From NCBI RefSeq assembly GCF_047511655.1, contig NC_133405.1, forward strand, positions 92,541,598-92,605,597: a DNA stretch of 64,000 bases, written 5' to 3'. Each line of letters begins with the position of its first letter. Position 1 is the stretch's first letter. This DNA comes from Castor canadensis (lineage: Eukaryota; Chordata; Mammalia; Rodentia; Castoridae). A program made the translations under genes and the position numbers. The notes beneath the pieces were generated by a model that did not search any database, was not told the DNA's origin, and worked only from the letters and a program-made list of their open reading frames with translations. Below are positions 44,776 through 57,479 of the stretch, one piece after another.

Positions 44776-46690
44776 TAGAGTTCTTTATCTGATGTATATA
44801 GATTAGAATCAGATTCAGGTGTACACAGACGTTTAAGAAAACAAAAGTTGACTTTTCTATCTCATGTAAAGGACATCTGGAGGCAATCAGTCCAGGATGG
44901 TTTTGTGACTCTGCAACCCATCAGGGTCCAGCATTCCTCTGGTTCTTCACTCTGCCATCCCTACAGTGTGGCTCTCTTTCTTATACTCTAAGATGACATC
45001 TTGATCTTTAACTATCTTACCAACATCCAACTAGCGGGATGGAGGAAGGGTAGAACTGTGTGGCCTCTCCCTTTGAAATAACTTTGTAGAAGTGTTTTAC
45101 CCTTCTTGTGCCAATAGGCTGGAACCTTAGTCATAGATATGCAATTTGCTATGACAGAGTTGAGGAACATAGCTACTCTGTGATATTTTCCATGTGTACT
45201 TTCACATACCTCTTCTCCAGTCTCCTTCTCGTAAGTCTTGTAATCTTGTTTCTTCCATTTTTCTGACCAATTGCCCAAACTAGTGGCTAAATATTACTTA
45301 GTACAGATCTTATCTGAGGCCATCTTACCTTCTAGACAAAATGAATAATCAGATATAACAAAGTTTTGCCCTTGGCAAGGAATTCCTTTCTCAAATGTCT
45401 TTCATAACCACCTCTCAGTGGGGCTGTCATGCTGTGGCCATTTATTTCCCACTGGTCAAATCAGATGCTCAGTCTCAGGTCTATGGATCGTCAGTAACTC
45501 ATGAGAAAAGGAAAGATTGGAAATCTATCAATACCAAAGCAGTATGTTCACCAGATTGTTCCTGATATTACAAGGTTAGTGTGGTTCCTTTTATCCTCTT
45601 TCCTCATTTCACTTCATTTCTACCTCTTCTGAAGCCTGGTCCACTCTTTTTTTGATTCTTGATATGTTCCTGCCAGCATCACTATCACCACCAACGTCTA
45701 CCACATGCTTCTAAGAAACTTCCTTTTATTTATGTTGGTTGTACTTGATTGACAGCCCTAAATGAAGTAGGATTCAGAATATAGCTCCTTGGGAAATCTG
45801 GGATTTCTTAACTGGTTCTGATGAGACAGCAAACAGTGAAGCTCATATTCATATTTCTGGATAGAAGTATACTGGATAAATGGTAAGATTATTGCTTTGG
45901 AACACCTGGAGTAAAAGTTTTCATTGAACAAGCTTTGAAGGATCACAAAACTTCTACCAGACAATGTGAAGAAAGCATGAGGAATTCAAGTACTGTAGGT
46001 ACAAAGACCTCACTATTAAATTTAATGAAGAAAGTCCTGATTAAGTCTCTTAGTCATCATTACAAATATGTATTAAAGCTCAAGTAGTTTCTGTGATTAT
46101 GCAAAAGGATCTCACGTTACTTGGTTTTCAGGGTAAGCTGTATAACACCTGATAGTTCAGTATGACTAATATCAATTCAATTCACCAACTTTTCAAGGCT
46201 CTTACATGAAAAAAAGAGTATTAATTGGGCAGTACTGACACCTGGACAATTGGGATGGGCACCTCTGGGAGAATTTGTGGAAATTTTTTGTGGAGAACCC
46301 AAAACCACTCAGGACCAAAAGCAAAGTCAAACATAGAAAGACCAGCAGAATCTCAGGAACTTTTACAGGAATGGGTTTTGAGAGTGTCTGACAAGACTTT
46401 CGTTTGAGCTGAATTTTCAATATGTATGTATGTTCTTCATAGAATTTGAATTTTGTGAACTAGTTCCAACAACTTGGTATGGCTCCATGAATTTCCAGGG
46501 ATAGTTAACATGAACTACATCTTTTCCAGGATTTTTCTAAAATGATTTGAAATACCAAAAATCCTTGGCATGTTGTAGAGAAAGTAATTTAAAACTTTGT
46601 GGAAACCAAGAGGTGAACTATCATGTATGTCATCCAACCTCCTGAGTAGGACCACAGAGTTTCCCTCTACAATTCAGAAATACAGCGTTG
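44776..46690. other. Unassigned, probably ancient repeats
   Basis: 44860-45280 has the look of a very old interspersed repeat (CATCTGGAGGCAATCAGTCC, GTGCCAATAGGCTGGAACCT), but I cannot name it. The rest shows no gene or repeat. Confidence 0.4.
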
Positions 46691-47155
46691 AAGAAAATGC
46701 CAGTATATGTGTATATATACATGTACATATGAATATATAATGATTTAGCTTGTTTTAATGTAGTCTGATATAAAAATGAAGACTTCTGCCTGGTACATTT
46801 GGCTTTAAAAATGTTAATGACTAGTCAATGTTTGTGTTATATGTTGTACATCATTATAATCTGTTGGGTTAATACCAAAATTATGAATCATGGAACTTTT
46901 ACTTAGCACACATATAATCTACTGCAAACTTAAATACTAGCTTATAATATCTAACTGAATTATTGGATCCATTGCAGAATCATGCCTACATATCTCAGAA
47001 GATAGGCAACTAGCAAAAATAAACATTTCATTTGCATATTCCTACCCCTGTTACACTGTAAAAGTATAACACATATATATATATGTAAAAGTGTTCCATA
47101 TATGTATACACACATATATATACACACATATATACATATATATATACTGAACAGC
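46691..47155 (+). repeat. TA/CA-rich simple repeats
   Basis: (TA)/(CA) runs at 46706-46740 and 47070-47150. Short frames rich in Ile/Tyr/Cys here are microsatellite artefacts. Confidence 0.85.
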
Positions 47156-48790
47156 ACAATGCAACTTTTGAGATTACCAGTTAAAGCAAGAAGAGAGGAG
47201 GTAATACTAATAATGCTGGCACTGGAGCCTCCCCTCCTGATCAGAAGTTTCAGCTATTTTGTCAACACTGGCTATGCAATGGGAATAAAATGTCATGCAT
47301 GATTGCTTTGGAAAGTTTAAGCTACCCCCACATTATTTTGGTAGATACCCTGGGGGCACCAGTAGCATTTTCATATTTCATATATTTACCTTAGTCAATC
47401 AAACTGTAAGCTGTGAAGATTTTTGCACTGATTTTCATCACCTGCCTTGCCCTCATCAACTCATATTAGGTTAAGAGGAAACAAATTACAGCAGGTCAGG
47501 GGCTGCTGGATGGATATTGGCTAGGGGAATGTATAAATGTATGTGAAGACACCAAGGCCTCTTTCCCCATGTGGATACAAAAGCATATAACCACCATGTC
47601 TGAGCTGGGTTGCGGAGAATCCTGTTTGGAACAGGGGATAGTCATATACTCTGACTACACTGTGGAAAAATCTGGAAGTTTCTTTCTATGCAAACTTATA
47701 TGATGGAAATGGTAGAAGTTTCTAGGGTGAAAGAGGTTGCAACTTTGCAGCTTGCTAGCTAAATCCAGCTGCAGACATGTTTGTTTAACCAGCAGTGTTT
47801 AAAAACTTTTTGAACTAGTTACTAATATTTTAAAAATCAGAATATTTTGAATGGAAATTTTCTCATGAATATTTATATTCCACAAAAAATATGAAGAGCT
47901 GGTAGCCCTGGTCTAGCATTCCTGCATGGCAGTGGTTGGAGCTGAATAAGGTGGCCCTTTTAAATGAGGCTGAGGCACTTTGGTTTGCTACAGCTCCCGC
48001 TTCTCCAAATTGTTTGACGACACTCAAGGGAGTGATCTGGTTCACTCATTTATATGACCAGTAGACTTTTGTGGCACTGGTGCTGGTTCAGCTGTGCCTT
48101 TTTATGGTGCTGAAGACTTGGGTTTCGTCTGGAATTTCCCTACTTCCTGTGGAAGGAATTCCACCCTTGATTGATTGGGTCCCAGCCATATCTAGTTGCT
48201 TTGGTAGGTAATCTTAACGTCCCACTCTACTTGTCCTTTATGCTATGTTGCAAACTCCAAAGCTATAATCACACTAGTATTTACGTGTTTAAGTGTATGT
48301 ATGTTGAACATGTAAAGGAATATGTATCTATACAGACACATGTATACTTCCATTTGGGCAAAAGTTTATTTGGTTCCATAGAAAATGCCAGTGTGTTTTT
48401 AAAATAGTTTATCAGCTGTTCTCAATGTCCACTGAATGCTGAAGAAAAACACTGTAGCTGGAATGCAATCCAGATTTTGATGTAATTGTGGCAGGGGCCG
48501 GGTAATGACACCTAACCATCAGGGGAATATGGATACGATGACCATAATGGACAGCAAGGTCAGAATGGCCTAATATTAGAGATTACTGGCATTAGCCAGT
48601 TATCATGGAGTCTGAGTGAATGAAATTAACAAATAACACAGTGGAGTCCTACAGGGTTTGAAAAATTCTTTGAGACAGTCCCATCTTCTATAAGCAGAAC
48701 AAGATGGACATGCTGAGATGAGTGAGTTAGATAACTTGAGGTGTTGACTTCAGGCTCATTTCTATGTTCCCAAAGCTGGAGGGGCTGAAG
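47156..48790. other. Unassigned 1.6 kb
   Basis: 47700-48000 (GAAGAGCTGGTAGCCCTGGT) may be an old DNA-transposon or LTR relic; otherwise I see nothing. Confidence 0.4.
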
Positions 48791-48794
48791 GAAA

Positions 48795-49140
48795 GTTCAT
48801 TCATTCAAAAAATATTTATTTATTAACAGGTATGTGCTAGGCACTGTGGAGAAAGTAGGAAAATAGTCACAAGCCAAGATACCTGCTACTACAGGCTAGA
48901 AGGGAAGGCACTCATGTTGGTAAGAAGCAGTATAAAAGCACCACAGCAGAAATACAGAGGCCACAGGAATGGCCAATTTTTTTTCTTAGAAGAACTAACC
49001 TGAAGTAGGAGGAGTCAGCCAGGCAAAGACAAGCAAGGTGTGTTTCTGGCTGAAGAAATGGAAGGTATAGAGGACAGAGATGAGCGATAAGGGCATCTTC
49101 AAAGAATTTAAACAACAACTGTCTATACACAGAGAAGATT
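48795..49140 (-). mobile_element. LINE-2 3' end, reverse
   Basis: TTCATTCATTCAAAAAATATTTATTTATT then GTATGTGCTAGGCACTGTGG is the antisense L2 3' end; the 3' portion of this span fades out. Confidence 0.5.
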
Positions 49141-49781
49141 AGATACCATCCTTTTCCCTTCCATGTACTCTGAAGTTCATAGCCATGTTAGATTAAATGG
49201 AACAGGTGTTCTTTTAAATGTGTAGCTGAAATCACAAAAAGATGAAAGGAAATGCTAAGAATGAAGAAGATATCAAAACAATTCTGTAAGCACACAAGCT
49301 GACCCCCATGGCTTCCCTGAAGTGGGTTATTGGCTTTGGTAACATAGGATTTGGGGTTTATGACCATATGAGGATGAGAGACAAAGCCTTAAAGCAACTG
49401 CTGGTGGGAATTGAAAATTGCATCTCATAATTTCTAGTTAGAATTTATACTACCTTCATGGTTCAGCCTGATAAATTGACATTAAATGTGATCCCAGACT
49501 AGTCACACCTTGGGCTGCCTGCTTGGCAGAAGCAAACACAGAACTCTGGAGACAGACTCACCACAGAACTCCCACCAGGCTCTACCAAATAGAAGCTCAA
49601 ATTCCAAAATCACAAGACACAGGAAGACACAATCTCCCATGAGCAAGAGTTACCAGAACAACAAACAGCATAATTAGACCCTTGGGAACTTCAGCTAATA
49701 GAATTTTCATATAGAGACTAGGAAATAGCATGTTTAAGTAAGAGACATAAAAGAAGACATGGAAAAATAAGAACAAGCCCG

Positions 49782-49858
49782 GAGTTGTAGCTTAGTGGTA
49801 CAGTGCTTGCCTAGCATGTGCAAGGCCCTGGGTTCCATGCTTAGCAATACACACAGAA
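49782..49858 (+). repeat. ID SINE
   Basis: GGAGTTGTAGCTTAGTGGTA and GGCCCTGGGTTCCATGC give A and B boxes. Confidence 0.87.
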
Positions 49859-49934
49859 CAGAACAGGAACTATACTATCTTAAAAAGATTACTATTTTAA
49901 AAAATTAACTATACTATTTTCAAAAGACAGCTGT

Positions 49935-50235
49935 GAGAGCTAGGTGTTGTGGTTCATGCTTATAATCCCAGCTTCTGAGGAGGTGGAGACAGGAAGAGTG
50001 TGGCTCAAGACCAGTGGGGCAGGGGGATTAATAAGACCCTATTTCAAAGAACAAGCTGACTGTGGTGGTGTGTGCTGTAATCCAAGCTACCCAAGAGGCA
50101 TAAGTAGGAGAATCATAGTCTGAAACCAACCTGGGCAAAATCAAGAGCCTATCTGAAAAATAATTAAAGCAAAATTGGTAGAGCATGTCCTAGCAAGCAT
50201 TAGGCCCTGAGTTCAAATTCTAGTACCACCAAAAA
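49935..50235 (+). repeat. Three-armed SINE (B1-B1-ID)
   Basis: B1 arm (49935-50045), second B1 arm (50060-50160), then a short ID arm (TGGTAGAGCATGTCCTAGCA, CTGAGTTCAAATTC). The joint reads TTTCAAAGAACAAGCTGAC. Confidence 0.77.
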
Positions 50236-50594
50236 AAGAAAAAGATGACTGTGAAAAGAAACAAAGAAGCTTCCACGATTGAAAAATAGTCATTGAAAAC
50301 AAACACCCAATATGCACATTAAACAGAACATTAGTCTGAAGAGAGATACAATGATGCAGGACACAGATAGGATGTGATTATCCAGAGCACAGCACAAAGG
50401 AGTATACAGCTACAGACTATGAAAGAGAAGTTAAAGAACACACAAGAGAGACTGAGAAGGATGGATATATACATAATACGTTCCAGGATAAGAGTTTAGA
50501 GAGAATATTTTAAAACTTAATGGCTGAGAAAATTTCAGAATTTCTGAAAGACATGAATGAATACTCAGCATTAGGAAGAACAAGTCCTGAGAAG

Positions 50595-50640
50595 GAAGGA
50601 AGGAAGGAGGAAGGAGGGAAAGAAGGAAGGAGGGAAGGAA
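50595..50640 (+). repeat. (GGAA)n microsatellite
   Basis: GGAAGGAAGGAGGAAGG run. Confidence 0.92.
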
Positions 50641-50732
50641 TGTATAACTCAGCCCATTACAGCAAAACTAAAGAACATCAAAGACAAATCAGGCAGAGAG
50701 AGAATGCTGATTACTACTAGACAATGGCAATT

Positions 50733-51078
50733 TCTTTCTTTTTTTTTTTGGCAGCACTAGGATTTGAACTCAGGGCCTCATGCTTATAGGCAGGTACTCT
50801 ATCACATGAGCCACTGTGCTAGCCCTTTTTTGTGTTGCGTGTTTTCTCAATAGGGTCTCACAACTATTTGCCTGGGCTGGCTTCAAACTGAGATCCTCCT
50901 GATGGCTGCCTCTTGGATAGCTAGGGTGACAGGCGTGAGCCACCGGTGCCTGGCTTGCTTCCTTCCTCCCTCCCTCCCTTCCTCCCTTCCTTCCCTCTGT
51001 CTCTTATACTGGTGTTTGAACTCAGGATCTTGCACTTGCTATGCATGCGCTCTACATTTGAGCTCATTCCCAGCCCAC
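50733..51078 (-). repeat. Dimeric SINE, (CCTT)n and a second ID arm
   Basis: ID arm plus B1 arm in reverse (50733-50955), a (CCTT)n/(CCCT)n run (50957-50998), and another reverse ID arm (51003-51078). AATGGCAATT occurs just outside on both sides (50722-50731 and about 51081-51090), suggesting one insertion event whose tail contains the microsatellite, or two nested ones. Confidence 0.78.
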
Positions 51079-51187
51079 AAAATGGCAATTAGATTTACTG
51101 ACAACTTTGCGAGGAAAATAAATGTCAGGAGATAGTCTGGAATTTCATACTCAGTTATCCTATCATTCCAAAGCGAGGTAAAGGTGA

Positions 51188-51500
51188 TGGTGGAGAGGCT
51201 CAAGTGGTAGAGTGCCTCTAGTAAGCCTGAGGCCCTGAGTTCAAACTCCAGTATTGCAAAAAAAAAAGTGCCAATTTTTGCTGAGCACTGGTGGCTCACA
51301 CCTGTTGATCTTAGCTACTCAAGAGGCATAGATCAACACCTAGTTCGAAGCGAGCCCCGGGGAAATAGTTCACGAGACCCTATCTTGAAAACAACCCAAC
51401 ACGAAAAAGGGCTAACAGGGTGGCTCAAGTGGTAGAGTGCTTACCTAGCAAGGGTGAGGCCCTGAGTTCAAACCCCAGTATTGCCAAAAAAAAAAGTGAG
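51188..51500 (+). repeat. ID arm followed by dimeric B1-ID SINE
   Basis: A single ID arm (51188-51268, GAGTTCAAACTCCAGTATTG) is followed by a full dimer (51282-51495, AACCCAACACGAAAAAGGGC linker, GAGTTCAAACCCCAG). AAAG(C/T)GAGGTAAA flanks the pair (about 51170 and 51496). Confidence 0.83.
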
Positions 51501-52370
51501 GTAAAAATGAAGATACCGCAGACCAATGGACAGAAAGAACTCTTAAACAAGTACCTCAAGAAAATAATTATACCCAGAAGAATGGAGATGCAGGAACAAA
51601 TGGTAAGCAAAGAAATTACTGAAATGAAGCATTGCAAGCCAGCATATTTTATATGTGTAAAAACAACTGAAAATCTTTGGGGATCTGTGGACAAAGGAGT
51701 CATTTGAACACCATCCATTGGATGCCAGTGCATGACTTGAGTTAATTCATAGTTCACAAATGAAGAGGAACACATGAACCAAACAAAAGTACATAATGGA
51801 AACCTTTATTCTAGCATTTTTCTAAGGGACTTCAGCCAGTTAGTTTAGTATATATGCACTACAGAAAGGGAAACACACTAACATTTTTTATTATTATATT
51901 CATATGTACATACAATGCTTGGGTCATTTCTCCTCCCTGACCCCACTCCCTCCCTAATCCCCCCCTGCCCTCTTACTCTCCCCTCAACCCCCTCCATACC
52001 TGGAAGAAACTATTTTGCCCTTATCTCTAATTTTTTTGTAGAGAGAGTATAAGCAATAATTGGAAGGAACAAGGGATTTTGCTGGTTGAGATAAGGAAAG
52101 CTATACAGGGAGTTGACTCACATTAATTTCCTGTGTGTGTGTCTTACCTTCTAGGTTAATTCTTTTTGATCTAACCTTTTCTCTAGTTCCTGGTCCCCTT
52201 CTCCTATTGGCCTCAGTTGATTTAAAGTATCTGCTTTAGTTTCTCTGCATTGAGGACAACAAATGCTAGCTAATTTTTTAAGTGTCTTACCTATCCTCAC
52301 CCCTCCCTTGTGTGCTCTCGCTTTTATCATGTGCTCAAAGTCCAATCCCTTTGTTGTGTTTGCCCTTGAT

Positions 52371-55300
52371 CTAATGTCCACATATGAGGGAGAACATACG
52401 ATTTTTGGTCTTTTGGGCCAGGCTAACCTCACTCAGAATGATGTTCTCCAATTCCATCCATTTACCAGCAAATGATAACATTTCGTTCTTCTTCATGGCT
52501 GAATAAAATTCCATTGTGTATAGATACCACATTTTCTTAATCCATTCGTCAGTGGTGGGGCATCTTGGCTGTTTCCATAACTTGGCTATTGTGAATAGTG
52601 CTGCAATAAACATGGGTGTGCAGGTGCCTCTGGAGTAACCTGTGTCACAGTCTTTTGGGTATATCCCCAAGAGTGGTATTGCTGGATCAAATGGTAGATC
52701 AATGTTTAGCTTTTTAAGTAGCCTCCAAATGTTTTCCCAGAGTGGTTGTACTAGTCTACATTCCCACCAACAGCGTAAGAGGGTTCCTTTTTCCCCGCAT
52801 CCTCGCCAACACCTGTTTTTGGTGGTGTTGCTGATGATGGCTATTCTAACAGGGGTGAGGTGGAATCTTAGTGTGGTTTTAATTTGCATTTCCTTTATTG
52901 CTAGAGATGGGGAGCATTTTTTCATGTGTTTTTTGGCCATTTGAATTTCTTCTTTTGAGAAAGTTCTGTTTAGTTCACTTGCCCATTTCTTTATTGGTTC
53001 ATTAATTTTATGAGAATTTAGTTTTTTAAGTTCCCTATATATTCTGGTTATCAGTCCTTTGTCTGATGTGTAGCTGGCAAATATTTTCTCCCACTCTGTG
53101 GGTGTTCTCTTCAGTTTAGAGACCATTTCTTTTGATGAACAGAAGCTTTTTAGTTTTATGAAGTCCCATTTATCTATGCTATCTCTTAGTTGCTGTGCTG
53201 CTGGGGTTCCATTGAGAAAGTTCTTGCCTATACCTACTAACTCCAGAGTATTTCCTACTCTTTCCTGTATCAATGTTAGAGTTTGTGGTCTGATATTAAG
53301 ATCCTTGATCCATTTTGAGTTAATCTTGGTATAGGGTGATATACATGGATCTAGTTGCAGTTTTTTGCAGACTGCTAACCAGTTTTCCCAGCAGTTTTTG
53401 TTGAAGAGACTGCTTTTTCTCCATTGTATATTTTTAGCACCTTTGTCAAAGACAAGTTGGTTATAGTTGTGTGGCTTCATATCTGGGTCCTCTATTCTGT
53501 TCCACTTGTCTTCATGTCTGTTTTTGTGCCAGTACCATGCTGTTTTTATTGTTATTGCTTTGTAATATAGTTTGAACTCAGGTATTGTGATACCTCCAAC
53601 ATTGTTCTTTTGACGAGTATTGCCTTGGCTATTCGTGGCCTCTTGTGTTTCCATATAAGTTTAAAGGTAGATTTTTCAACCTCTTTAATGAATGTCATTG
53701 GGATTTTGATGGGAATTGCATTAAACACGTAGATTACTTTTGGGAGTATAGACATTTTTACTATGTTGATTCTACCAATCCATGAGCATGGGAGATCTCT
53801 CTACTTTCTATAGTCTTCCTCAATCTCTTTCTTCAGATGTCGTTCACATCTTTTGTTAGGTTTACACCTAGGTATTTGATTTTTTTTGAGGCTATTGTAA
53901 ATGGAATTGTTTTCATATATTCTTTCTCAGTTTGTTCATTATTAGTGTATAGAAATGCTAATGATTTTTCTATGTTGATTTTATATCCTGCTGCCTTGCT
54001 ATAGCTATTGATGGTGTCTAGGAGCTTCTGAGTAGGGTTTTTTGGGTCTTTAAGGTATAGGATCATGTCATCTGCAAATAGGGATATTTTGACAGTTTCT
54101 TTTCCTATTTGTATTCCTTTTATTCCTTCTTCTTGCCTAATTGCTCTGGCTAGGAATTCCAGTACTACGTTGAATGGAGTGGAGATAGTGGGAATCCTTG
54201 TCTGGTTCCTGATTTTAGAGGGAATGGTTTCAGTTTTTCTCTGTTAAGTATAATGCTGGCTGTAGGTTTGTCATAAATAGCTTTTATAATGTTGAGGAAC
54301 TTTCCTTCTACTCTTAGTTTTCTTAGAGCTTTATCATGAAATGGTGTTGGATCTTATCAAAGGCTTTTTCTGCATCTATTGAGATGATCAAGTGGTTTTT
54401 GTCTTTGTTTCTGTTAATGTGGTTTATTACGTTGATTGATTTTCGTATGTTGAAGCACCCCTGCATTCCTGGGATGAAGCCTACTTGGTCGAGGTGAATG
54501 ATCTTTTTGATGTGTTCTTGAATTTGGTTTGCCGTATTTTATTGAGGATTTTTGCATCAGTGTTCATTAAGGAGATTGGCCTATAGTTCTCCTTTTTGGG
54601 GGTGTCTTTGCCTGGTTTTGGGATATGTGTAATACTGGCTTCATAAAATGAGTTGGGCAGTTTTCCTTCCCTTTCCATTTCATGGAACAGTTTAAGGAGG
54701 GTTGGTATCAGTTCTTCTTTAAAGGTCTGATAGAATTCAGCAGAGAATCCATCAGGTCCTGGACTTTTCTTTTTGGGGAGACTCTTGATTGCTGCTTCAA
54801 TTTCATTTTGTGTTATAGATCTATTCAGGTGATTAATTTCCTCTTGGTTCAGTTTTAGATGATCATATGTATCTAGAAATCTGTCCATTTCTTTAAGATT
54901 TCAAATTTATTTGAATATAGGTTCTCAAAGTAGTCTCTGATGATTTTCTGGACTTCCATGGTGTTTGTTGTTATCTCCCTTTTTGAATTCCTGATTTTAT
55001 TGATTTGTGTTTTTTCTCTCTTCATTTTAGTCAGGTTTGTCAGGGGTCTGTCGATCTTGTTTATTTTTTCAAAGAGCCAACTTTTTGTTTCATTGATTCT
55101 TTGTATGGTTTTTTGGTAATATTTCATTGATTTCAGCTCTTATTTTTATTATTTCTCTCCTTCTATTTGTTTTGGGATTTGCTTGTTCTTGCTTTTCTAG
55201 GAGTTTGAGATGTATCATTAGGTCATTGATTTGGGATCTTTCAGTCTTTTTAACATATGCACTCATGGCTATAAACTTTCCTCTCAGGACTGCCTTTGCT

Positions 55301-56157
55301 GTGTCCCATAGGTTCTGGTAGGTTGTGTTTTCATTTTCATTAACTTCCAGGAACTTTTTAATTTCCTCTTTTATTTCATCAATGACCATTGTTCATTAAG
55401 TAATGAGTTATTCAGTTTCCAGCTGTTTGCATGTTTTTTTATCTTTACTTTTGTTGTTGAGTTCTAGTTTTATTGCATTGTGATCATGGTATGATTGCTA
55501 TTTTCTTATACTTGCTGAGGCTTGCTTTGTGCCCTAGGATATGATCTATTTTGGAGAAGGTTCCATGTGCTGCTGAGAAGAATGTATACTGTGTAGAAGT
55601 TGGATGAAATGTTCTGTAGACATCAACTAGGTCCATTTGACCTATGGTATATTTTAGATCTAGGATTTCTTCATTGATATTTTGTTTGGATGACCTATCT
55701 ATTGATGATAATGGGGTGGTAAAGTCTCCCACAACCACTGTGTTGGAGTTAATATATGCTTTTAGGTCCTTCAGGGTATGTTTGATGAAATTGTGTGCAT
55801 TGACATTGGGTGCATATAGGTTGATAATTATTATTTCCTTTTGGTCTATTTCCCCTTTTATTAGTATGGAATGTCCTTCTTTATCTCGTTTGATCAATGT
55901 AAGTTTGAAGTCTACTTTGTCAGAGATAAGTATTGCTACTCCTGCCTGTTTTGGGGGGCCATTGGCTTGGTAGATCTTCTTCCAGCCTTTCATCCTAAGC
56001 CTATGCTTATTTATGTTGGTGAGATGGGTCTCTTGTAAGCAACAAATTGTTGGATCTTCCTTTTTAATCCATTTCATCAAATGGTGTCTTTGAAGGGTTA
56101 ATTAAGTCCATTAACATTAAGTGTTAGTACTGATAGGTATGTGTTGATTCCTGTCAT
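52371..56157 (-). pseudogene. L1 ORF2 remnant (endonuclease/reverse transcriptase)
   Basis: The ATG at 56157-56155 opens 19 codons before an in-frame TAA; the body resumes one base out of register at 56080. The endonuclease (56080-55484) has DPTICCLQETH and KIDHILGHK. The reverse transcriptase spans about 55130-53830 ([11 protein letters not shown]). The C-terminal domain is open from 53654 to the stop at 52371 (427 codons), including the Cys-rich [18 protein letters not shown] motif. At least five frameshifts separate the pieces. Length is typical of L1 ORF2. Confidence 0.92.
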
Positions 56158-57470
56158 TTAGTTGTCTTAGTTGTTTGAAGGTTTGATTGTGTGAACCTAA
56201 GTTGAGGTTATTCTGTAATTCCTTGCTTTTCTTTTCCTGTAGTTTGGTGCTGCCTGTCCTTTCATGGTTATGTTGGGTTTCACTTTCTGTGTGCAGAATC
56301 CCTTGAAGAATCTTTTGTAGTGGTGGCTTTGTGGTCACATATTGTTTTAGTTTCTGCTTATCATGGAAGACTTTTATTGCTCCATCTATTTTGAATGATA
56401 GTTTTGCTGGGTAGAGTATCCTGGGGTTGAAGTTATTTTCATTCAGTGCCCGGAAGATCTCTCCCCAAGCTCTTCTTGCTTTTAATATTTCTGTTAAGAA
56501 GTCTGCTGTGATTTTGATGGGTTTACCTTTGTATGTTATTTGTTTTTTCTCTCTTACAGCCTTCAATAGTCTTTCCCTTTTTTCTGAACTTGTTGTTTTA
56601 ATGATGTCAGGGTAGTTCTATTTTGATCTGGTCTGTTTGGTGTCCTGGAGGCCTCTTGCATCTGTATGGGAATATCTTTCTCTAGATTTGGGGAATTTTC
56701 CGTTATTATTTTATTGAATATATTATGTATTCCCTTTGCTTGTACCTCTTCTCCTTCTTTGATGCCCATGATTCTCAGGTTTAGTCTTTTGATGGAGTCG
56801 GTGAGTTCTTGCATTTTCTTTTCACAGGTCGTGAGTTGTTTAATTAATAGTTCTTCAGTTTTTCCTTTAATTACCATTTCATCTTTGAGTTCTGAGATTC
56901 TGTCTTCTGTTTGTTCTATTCTGCTGGATTGGCCTTCCATTTTGTTTTGCAATTCTGTTTCATTCTTTTTCTGAGGTTTTCTATATCCTGAGTTGTTTCC
57001 TCTTTAATATTGTCTACTTTTGTCCTGAGTTCATTTATCTCTTTATTAATCGTGTTCTCGCTTTCACTTTGGTGTTTATACAGTGCTTCTATGGTTTCCT
57101 TTATTTCTTCTTTTGCTTTTTCAAATTCTCTACTTTTTTTGTCTTGGAATTTCTTGAGTGTCTCCTGTACATTTTGGTTGACCATATCCAGTATCATCTC
57201 TATAAAATTCTCATTGAGTACCTGTAGTATTTTTTCTTTTAGATTATTCTTGTGGGCTTCATTGGGTTCTTTGGCATAGTTTATCTTCATTTTGTAGGAG
57301 TCTGGATCTGAGTATCTGTTTTCTTCATTTCCCTCTGGTTCCTGTACTATTTTTTTCTGTGGGGAAACTGGTTTCCCTGTTTTTTCTGTCTTCCCGTCAT
57401 TGCCCTTCGTGTTGTTATTGTCCCTGTATTGTGTGCAATTAAGTATTTTCTGGCTTGTAATAACAGCATT
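56117..57470 (-). pseudogene. L1 ORF1 remnant
   Basis: Segments in three frames (to 56916, 56952-56563, 56566-56117). The N-terminal part is Lys/Gln-rich. A long coiled coil (about 57320-56950; heptads such as EEIKETIEALYKHQ) is followed by the RRM-like region, the C-terminal domain (PAKLSFKIDGAIKVF) and an Asn/Gln-rich tail. It ends at 56117, 41 bases past the ORF2 ATG. I cannot fix the initiator. The protein is an RNA chaperone forming trimers in active L1s. Confidence 0.87.
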
Positions 57471-57479
57471 AGTGATATT

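Larger units (their letters stand above)
49440..51720 (+). mobile_element. Old LINE (HAL1/L1-type) with nested SINEs
   Basis: Blocks at 49440-49780, 50255-50720, 51080-51180 and 51500-51720 read as decayed 5'/ORF1 sequence (CATCAAAGACAAATCAGGCA; ATGGCAATTAGATTTACTGACA). SINEs at 49782, 49935, 50733, 51003, 51188 and 51282 interrupt it. Confidence 0.55.

Noticed and set aside
50595..51000. Regular short repeats that might look like an array
   Set aside because: They are tetranucleotide microsatellites in SINE tails. No spaced direct repeats of CRISPR type exist in this eukaryotic window.
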